Below, one piece after another: positions 58,961 through 64,000 of a stretch of 64,000 nt of DNA. Within the stretch, counting starts at the first letter, position 1; each line of letters begins with the position of its first letter. The stretch lies in the NCBI GenBank assembly GCA_964638895.1, contig CAZWYY010000005.1:1-64000 (forward strand), in the 5' to 3' direction. A model generated the notes under the pieces. That model was not told the origin of the DNA. It worked only from the letters and a program-made list of their open reading frames with translations, and searched no databases. The translations under genes were made by a program, and so were the position numbers. Source of the stretch: JAFGGG01 sp964638895 (GTDB taxonomy: Bacteria; Spirochaetota; Spirochaetia; SZUA-6; RPPD01).

Positions 58961-60385
58961 TTAAGATGAATCTTTTAAACGCTTGAGGCGAACGGCATCT
59001 AATGTAACAAACAGGTTTTTTTCATGTGTGGGAATCACCAAGCCCGGTTTACCGCCCTTCACCTTTTTTAGATATTTCACCTGGGTGTAATATACGTTGC
59101 CCCGGTTTGATTTTTTTGCCTTGCTTGCGGCAAGAGCCAGGTTTCCGGCATCAAGCAGGGTATCCAATGGAACGCTTTTCCCGCGAATGCTTTTAATAAA
59201 CACGTACGAACCGGGGTAATCCCGGGAATGCAGCCAGTAGTCGTTCCCGCGCATGGTATGACGCAGCAGATACTCATTCTCCCGTGAATTCCTGCCCACG
59301 ATCACGGTGAATCCATTTGACAGGTAACGCATACCGGGCACGGATTCGTTTCTTTTGGGCGGCGCTCCGGGCCTGCGTTTTTTTAGTATTTCACCCAACC
59401 ACACAACATCGGTACAGGATGAAACGGACTCCTGCTGCTTACGGATATGTTCCAGTTGGGCAAGGCTGCGCTCACGCTCGCTTTGCAGACGAAGATGTTC
59501 TTGTTTATTTCTTTTATAGATACGGTAATATTTTTCGGCGTTTTCCGCGGGGGTAAGGTTTACATCCAGGCTTATTTCCAAAGGGGAGTTCCCATGGTAA
59601 AAATCCGATGCCGTACACCATTTGTCCCCCTTATGCAGGGTGTGGAACAGCCCCATAATAATGTCTCCGTATTCTTTATAGCGTTCATAACCGCCGATAC
59701 GTTCGGTTTGGGCTTTTATGTTTTCTAATTTTAAAAGCAGCCGGTTTTCCGACTGTGCAAGTTCGTTTATAACGGAATCCTTTAATCTGATAAGGTGTTC
59801 ATCCTGCTCCTGTGCAAAAAAATACTCCTCGACCTTTGTATTAAAATCTCCCGTACCGGGCAGTTCGCGGACGCGGTACTCCGTATTTTTCCGCGGGGCT
59901 TTTCTTTTTATAACGGTCTGCAGGGAAAAATTACCGCCCGATATTTCACCGCGTGCCGGCCTACGGAAAAGGGCGTCGAGAATGATTCCATGCTCATCGG
60001 TCGCGATGAGGTTGGGGGCGGCCGACCAGAACCTGGCCCAAAGGATTACGGTATGCGTTCCCGAGGCGACACTGATCCTGACGATACGTTCACCGTCAAC
60101 CTGTGCGGCCTCCCGGATAAAGCCGTTCCTGATATGAGCGCGCAGGAAGCTTACAAAACGCTGGGGTTTTCCGCCTGCGGCAAGCGGACGGCTGAGGCGG
60201 TGCAGGCGGCAGTATCCGGGTTTGAATACCATTAAGAGTTTAAAACGTTCTTTCCCGCTGTAAAGCTCCAGGATCAGGTATTCCGGGCGCGGTTGGTATA
60301 TTTCCCGGATTTTACAGCCGGGCAGTCCGATCTCGGCCAGAATACGGTCGATCTCCTTATGGTTCAGTGAGGCGGGAGGGATCAT
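58961..60385 (-). CDS. NFACT-family RNA-binding protein (RqcH/Rqc2-like)
   Basis: A 474-residue NFACT protein. The N-terminal NFACT-N domain (about 1-200) is followed by a coiled region (about 200-330) and the NFACT-R domain (DUF814, about 350-465) with GFTVIVGRNSRENEYL, the DYWLHSRDYPGSYVFIKS motif, and KPGLVIPTHEKNLFVTLDA. Family members RqcH and Rqc2 bind stalled large ribosomal subunits and tRNA-Ala and direct C-terminal tailing. The second half of NFACT-N and the helix-hairpin segment look reduced against Bacillus RqcH (about 570 residues), so function may be partial. It overlaps the macrodomain gene by four bases. Confidence 0.86.
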   Translation of the reverse strand: MIPPASLNHKEIDRILAEIGLPGCKIREIYQPRPEYLILELYSGKERFKLLMVFKPGYCRLHRLSRPLAAGGKPQRFVSFLRAHIRNGFIREAAQVDGERIVRISVASGTHTVILWARFWSAAPNLIATDEHGIILDALFRRPARGEISGGNFSLQTVIKRKAPRKNTEYRVRELPGTGDFNTKVEEYFFAQEQDEHLIRLKDSVINELAQSENRLLLKLENIKAQTERIGGYERYKEYGDIIMGLFHTLHKGDKWCTASDFYHGNSPLEISLDVNLTPAENAEKYYRIYKRNKQEHLRLQSERERSLAQLEHIRKQQESVSSCTDVVWLGEILKKRRPGAPPKRNESVPGMRYLSNGFTVIVGRNSRENEYLLRHTMRGNDYWLHSRDYPGSYVFIKSIRGKSVPLDTLLDAGNLALAASKAKKSNRGNVYYTQVKYLKKVKGGKPGLVIPTHEKNLFVTLDAVRLKRLKDSS

Positions 60386-60921
60386 TGTTTTTTAATGCTT
60401 TCCAAAAACAGTTCCCGATCACCATGGGTAAAAAAAACAAAAGATACGGTTTGGGGCAGCTCGTGCGTTTCAAGATACTCATTCACAGCGCCATAGGCGA
60501 TCCGTGCAGCCCTGTCTTTGGGATATCCGTACACGCCGGTGGAAATGGCCGGAAAAGCCACCGAGCGTATGCCGTGTTCGGCGGTCAACGCCAGACTGTT
60601 GCGGTAGCAGTCCGCAAGCAGGCGGTCAAGTTCGGCCGCGGCGGAGCTTCTCCAGACCGGGCCCACCGTATGGATGACATAGTCGCAGCCAAGCCTTCCG
60701 GCTCCCGTAAGCACGGCCCGTCCGGTCGGCAGGCCGTCCGGCAACATCTCGGCCCTGATTTTCCTGCACTCGGCCATGAGTGCGGGTCCGGCGGCCCTAT
60801 GAATGGCGCCGTCCACCCCTCCGCCGCCTAATAGAGAAGAGTTGGCGGCGTTTACAATCGCGCCCACCTTGCAGGCGGTAATATCCCCCGTGATTATATT
60901 AATTCGTTTATTTAATTTCAT
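60382..60921 (-). CDS. Macrodomain protein, ADP-ribose hydrolase-like
   Basis: A 179-residue macrodomain with the MacroD/YmdB pattern: GDITACKVGAIVNAANSSLLGGGGVDGAIHRAAG in sequence (about 14-47), TGRAVLTGAGRLGCDYVIHTVGPVW (about 66-90) and AFPAISTGVYGYP (about 121-133). It probably removes ADP-ribose from proteins or deacetylates O-acetyl-ADP-ribose. Upstream TTGCCT, 18 bases, TACAAT ends five bases before the ATG, so the mRNA may begin at the start codon. No strong Shine-Dalgarno is present. Confidence 0.92.
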   Translation of the reverse strand: MKLNKRINIITGDITACKVGAIVNAANSSLLGGGGVDGAIHRAAGPALMAECRKIRAEMLPDGLPTGRAVLTGAGRLGCDYVIHTVGPVWRSSAAAELDRLLADCYRNSLALTAEHGIRSVAFPAISTGVYGYPKDRAARIAYGAVNEYLETHELPQTVSFVFFTHGDRELFLESIKKQ

Positions 60922-60926
60922 ACTAT

Positions 60927-60956
60927 ATTGTACTTAATCGCACGGGTAATAGGCAA
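60927..60956 (-). promoter_or_regulatory. Promoter abutting the macrodomain gene
   Basis: On the minus strand TTGCCT (60956-60951) and TACAAT (60932-60927) are 18 bases apart. The ATG at 60921 begins six bases after the -10 box, at the expected transcription start. Confidence 0.45.
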
Positions 60957-60987
60957 TACTGCAATGTAATGAAATTGTAAAACACTA

Positions 60988-61016
60988 TTTAAAAAAACAA
61001 TAAAAATGTATAGAAT
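60988..61016 (+). promoter_or_regulatory. Candidate promoter of the ParA-like ATPase gene
   Basis: TTTAAA (60988-60993) and TAGAAT (61011-61016) are 17 bases apart. The GTG start at 61041 lies 25 bases beyond the -10 box, preceded by GGGGAGGG. The TAGAAT box recurs at the Cas2-like and mla promoters. Confidence 0.5.
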
Positions 61017-61040
61017 GCATATACATGGGGAGGGTAAAAG

Positions 61041-62687
61041 GTGCGCTCAAAAAAACTGCTTAAAAATCTTTCTCGAAAAACAATCGCGATCAGTTCGGGC
61101 AAGGGGGGGGTAGGCAAGACCACCACCTCGATTAACTTGGCCCTGTACTATGCCAAAAAAAACATGAAGGTGGGTTTGATAGACCTTGATCCGCTTTCCG
61201 ATATCACCACCATGCTGGATATCAATGAGGCGGAGAGTATCTTGAAAAAAGAGATGACAGACAATAAAAACGATTCGCTGGAATCCTCCATATTAAGGGT
61301 TTTTAATAATTTTGATATCATCTTCCCCCTGGCCAAACTGAAGCGGGGACAGAGCAGGAAGCTGTTGGAGACACTCTACGAAAGGTATATAGGCGAGCTT
61401 AACAGGAACTATGACGTTATAATCTATGACCTGCCGGCGGGAGTCCGATATGAGGACAACCTCGTATTCCTGCGCTACACCGACAACCTGGTGCTGGTAA
61501 CCAACGCGGAACCGGCCGCGCATGTTTCAGCGGGCGGGTATATCAGAAGCGTGCTGGAGGTAGAACCCAAACTGAGAATTCATCTCTGGCACAATAAATA
61601 CACGCGTATTCCGGATTCGGATTTTGACCCGGTGGATGTAATCGGAAACTACAATAAAAATGTGTCCAAGGAAGTAAAGCTTGATCCGCGCGCCAAAACC
61701 AATATCAACAACTTGGCCTTCATTCCGCATGACGCGGCCCTGGACCTGTTACAGACAAACCCCTCCGCCTTTATTAATATTCAACGGTGCCTGCTTGACC
61801 TGGCCTGCTTTATGCAGGAACAGAGGATCGAAGATCTGCGCAGGCAGCTTCGTATCTCGGACAGGCTTTTCCAGCTTATCAAGTATTTCCTCATTCACAG
61901 TAAAACCATCGAAAATATCGACCGCTACCTTGACGATCTGGGCGGGTATCTGAAAAGGATACTCGGCAGATTAAGGCCGGATATAAACATTACGAGTGTT
62001 TTTAGCGCCGGGGAGCAGGCGGAACTAAAAGGCTTTTTGCATACCCTGCAAAACGACAGGCTGCAACAATTGCTGTTGAAACTCATAGACTACCTGGAGA
62101 GAATGCTTGATGCGAACAGGGAATCTTTTTCGGCTTTTTCGATCCCGGCCGATTCCAATTTGTATAAGGCCGTAGACAGGCAAATAGGCAAGCTTTTATT
62201 GTACATAAGCGCGGTAAAACCGAGCCTAAGTGAGCAGATGGTGAACTCGGCGGGTTTGTATACCTTTTATTTTTCGCTGTATAAGCTGCTGCAGTCCGAA
62301 ACAATTCTCAAGGTAATAAACGATTTTATCCCCCAAAAGAAGAATACAAAGGGGAAGCTTGTCAGAAACAGGAGGGAGCAGATACGGAACCTGATTGAAA
62401 GAAACGAGGAGTACAGAGCGCGTTATTTTAAGCTTATCAAGATACTGTACCCTGTGCTGAACAGGCAGATCACCACGGTAATAACCACCTTCAACCTGGG
62501 GAACCTGATGCTCAGGGACAGGGAGAACCGGGTGAACAAGGCGGCCTACCTTAAGCTTTTTTCCAATTTCATTTATGAAACCATCAACAGCGGACTGAGC
62601 ATCATAATCGGTTTCAACAGGCGTCCGGCGGTCACCGCATTTAAAAAAGCCGCCGATCTGCTGCTTGAAAAAATAAGCGTCAACTGA
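61041..62687 (+). CDS. ParA/MinD-like ATPase with long C-terminal helical region
   Basis: A 548-residue protein with a GTG start after GGGGAGGG. The N-terminal 240 residues are a deviant-Walker ATPase: KGGVGKTTTSINLA (about 20-33), DLDPLSDITTMLDI (switch region, about 49-62), IYDLPAGVRYEDNLVFLRYTDNLVLVTNAEP (about 130-160). The remainder (about 250-548) is helical and not recognised. Such ATPases position chromosomes, chemoreceptors or flagella; a FlhG-like role is possible but unproven. It is divergent from the macrodomain gene and convergent with the PilZ gene. Confidence 0.8.
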   Translation: MRSKKLLKNLSRKTIAISSGKGGVGKTTTSINLALYYAKKNMKVGLIDLDPLSDITTMLDINEAESILKKEMTDNKNDSLESSILRVFNNFDIIFPLAKLKRGQSRKLLETLYERYIGELNRNYDVIIYDLPAGVRYEDNLVFLRYTDNLVLVTNAEPAAHVSAGGYIRSVLEVEPKLRIHLWHNKYTRIPDSDFDPVDVIGNYNKNVSKEVKLDPRAKTNINNLAFIPHDAALDLLQTNPSAFINIQRCLLDLACFMQEQRIEDLRRQLRISDRLFQLIKYFLIHSKTIENIDRYLDDLGGYLKRILGRLRPDINITSVFSAGEQAELKGFLHTLQNDRLQQLLLKLIDYLERMLDANRESFSAFSIPADSNLYKAVDRQIGKLLLYISAVKPSLSEQMVNSAGLYTFYFSLYKLLQSETILKVINDFIPQKKNTKGKLVRNRREQIRNLIERNEEYRARYFKLIKILYPVLNRQITTVITTFNLGNLMLRDRENRVNKAAYLKLFSNFIYETINSGLSIIIGFNRRPAVTAFKKAADLLLEKISVN

Positions 62688-62714
62688 AAAAGGCCGTAGT
62701 GCACACCGCGGCCG
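62688..62714 (-). terminator. Terminator after the PilZ-domain gene
   Basis: On the minus strand GGCCG (62714-62710) pairs with CGGCC (62697-62693), followed by five T (62692-62688). The stem is short but GC-rich and stands 30 bases past the stop codon at 62744. Confidence 0.5.
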
Positions 62715-62743
62715 CGCTGCGAACAAATTTTAAATCGCAGGCA

Positions 62744-63469
62744 TTACAAGGATTTGAGTTTACGCTCGGAGCGCTCCATAAGGTATTTGAAAAGTTGGTG
62801 ATGGGCGTCCTCATTGAAGGAGGTAAACTCAAGCCCCACCGTATCGCTGACCCTCGTGATTCTGCACGCCAGCGAAATGATGTTGTCGCCCAGTTTCAGT
62901 GAGCATTGGTTTATAATGCTTCCTTTTTTCAGGCGCACAAGCGCGCGTTGGGTAAATGGTTTAAACATGGCGCCCTGGATTGAAATGTCCATGATCATGC
63001 CCGGTACAAGCACAAACCCCCCGGGAAGAGTGAACAGCAGGTGGAACACGTCATTGGTGTCCGGAACTATGCGGTTGAACCGTCTTTTTTCACTTACTAT
63101 ATGATAGCGTTTGAATATTTCCTCCAGGCGCACTATCTCCTGTTTATCGGCTAGGTTTATGTTCACCAGTCCGTTCACCCCCAAAAAAAGGGCCTTGGCC
63201 GCCTCTTCCAGGCTGAACGACCCGCTTGCCAGCAGGATAAACACGGTTTGTTCCTTACTGTAATACTCCCTGACAAGTTTTATGACCGGCTTCCAGTGTC
63301 GCGGAAAATCAAGGGTGTTGAAAATGATCAGGTCATATGGTTCCTGCTTCACGGTTTCCACAAGCAGGCAGGGATCACTTATCAGGCGGATATCGAAGGC
63401 AAGGGGTGTAAAATGGTAACGGATCGTGTTAAACGGTTTAGGGTCTTTTGAGACCAAAACAGCCTTCAC
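62744..63469 (-). CDS. Receiver-like and PilZ-domain protein
   Basis: A 241-residue cytoplasmic protein. Residues 1-120 look like a response-regulator fold (VLVSKDPKPFNTIRYHF, YDLIIFNTLDF), without clear phosphoacceptor residues. Residues about 128-235 form a PilZ domain with the cyclic di-GMP-binding motifs KRRFNR (128-133; R-x-x-x-R type) and DISIQG (160-165; D/NxSxxG type). It may therefore respond to cyclic di-GMP. It overlaps the upstream gene by four bases (ATGA). Confidence 0.82.
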   Translation of the reverse strand: MKAVLVSKDPKPFNTIRYHFTPLAFDIRLISDPCLLVETVKQEPYDLIIFNTLDFPRHWKPVIKLVREYYSKEQTVFILLASGSFSLEEAAKALFLGVNGLVNINLADKQEIVRLEEIFKRYHIVSEKRRFNRIVPDTNDVFHLLFTLPGGFVLVPGMIMDISIQGAMFKPFTQRALVRLKKGSIINQCSLKLGDNIISLACRITRVSDTVGLEFTSFNEDAHHQLFKYLMERSERKLKSL

Positions 63470-63993
63470 TGTTTTGGTACCTTGGGCCTGTTTACAACAG
63501 CATATTTATATATCAGCCAGGCCTGGTTTTCTTTGTGCAGGTAATAGATATAACGCCTTTTATCGGTAAAATCAGGGTAATCGAAATACTCGTCCACTTT
63601 GACCTGGGCCTCATTACCCGTATACCAGGTTTCCACTATGTCCGTGGATGTGGGAATGAGAAGGATGTCCTGGTCCACGCGCTCCTTTTTCAGATCTTCC
63701 CTGTAACGCGCAAGCAGCATCCTGCGCTGCTCTTCGGAACTGTTCATATACTCCTTTTTCCGCGGTTCGTATTGCATATACAGTCCCTCCAGATCAAGGT
63801 AGAGAAAAAACCTTTCCCATTCCCCGGTCTGGGAGGCCTGTTGACGGGCGTTTATCGTGTACGCCACCACCTTATCCGGTGAGATGGATTCGCGTTTAAG
63901 CGCCTTCACGGTTTCGGCCTCGATAACCGTGCGCATTTCCGGCATGTTCACTGGCGGCCTGACGTTAAGAGTGAGTTTATTCGAGCTAAGCAT
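63466..63993 (-). CDS. Protein of unknown function, possibly 5'-truncated by the window edge
   Basis: Not recognised. At least 175 residues, rich in charged and aromatic residues (EWERFFLYLDLEGLYMQYEPRKKEYMNSSEEQRRMLLARY). No signal peptide or membrane helix is visible. The ATG at 63993 lacks a Shine-Dalgarno, and the frame stays open upstream to the window end, so the real start may lie outside. ATG codons for MPEMRTV, about 16 residues in, are alternatives. It is coupled to the PilZ-domain gene, suggesting joint function in a signalling or motility setting. Confidence 0.55.
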   Translation of the reverse strand: MLSSNKLTLNVRPPVNMPEMRTVIEAETVKALKRESISPDKVVAYTINARQQASQTGEWERFFLYLDLEGLYMQYEPRKKEYMNSSEEQRRMLLARYREDLKKERVDQDILLIPTSTDIVETWYTGNEAQVKVDEYFDYPDFTDKRRYIYYLHKENQAWLIYKYAVVNRPKVPKQ

Positions 63994-64000
63994 GGAAGGC

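Overview
The window looks like ordinary chromosome from a diderm, probably anaerobic or fermentative spirochaete. The evidence is the run prfB / PEGA protein / ftsY / Lol-type exporter, the set yicC / cmk / short rpoZ / miaA, a 29-residue basic ribosome-associated peptide gene, a FlgH-like protein, Lol and Mla envelope systems, a full Rnf complex and many spirochaete-style exported proteins of unknown role. Assignment is by gene content and protein character only. I see no rRNA, tRNA, insertion sequence, prophage or CRISPR array. Genes are densely packed and many overlap by 1 to 11 bases; no gene-free stretch exceeds about 280 bases.

Layout. 0-2.6 kb: lgt, a small heat-shock protein, a possibly structured non-coding stretch and a DinB-like protein. 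2.7-6.9 kb: a HTH-cupin regulator, preceded by a perfect inverted repeat, followed by two complete aconitase-superfamily dehydratase pairs (small-large-small-large) with no leuA or leuB nearby. 6.9-11.7 kb: ssb, a receiver-like/HATPase/cNMP fusion and a BtuFCD-type ABC importer. 11.7-22.0 kb, all on the minus strand: an EF-G paralogue, then the run mlaE-mlaF-mlaD-pseudouridine synthase-P-loop/Asp23 fusion-TPR protein-hisS-PEBP-DUF167. 22.1-31.5 kb: a DUF212 protein, an unknown polytopic membrane protein coupled to rnfCDGEAB, and a GH57 glucanotransferase. 31.5-39.1 kb: exported proteins of unknown function, a class III cyclase and a coiled-coil membrane protein. 39.3-47.5 kb: an orphan Cas2-like gene, prfB with its programmed frameshift, a PEGA protein, ftsY, a repeat protein and a LolCDE-type exporter. 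47.6-56.8 kb: mcsA-mcsB-clpC, murC, yicC, cmk, rpoZ, miaA, the 29-residue peptide and the FlgH-like protein. 56.8-64 kb: a DnaQ-like exonuclease, AMMECR1 and MEMO proteins, an NFACT protein, a macrodomain protein, a ParA-like ATPase, a REC-like/PilZ protein and one unknown protein at the edge.

How it fits together. The Rnf complex couples ferredoxin oxidation and NAD reduction to an ion gradient. Lgt, LolCDE and Mla maintain lipoproteins and outer-membrane lipids. McsA-McsB-ClpC is a protein-quality module, although this McsB has altered active-site motifs. The most unusual points are the double dehydratase locus of unknown substrate, several promoters whose -10 box lies only 5-11 bases before the start codon (suggesting leaderless mRNAs), the orphan Cas2-like gene, the P-loop/Asp23 fusion and the Shine-Dalgarno hairpin before the FlgH-like gene.
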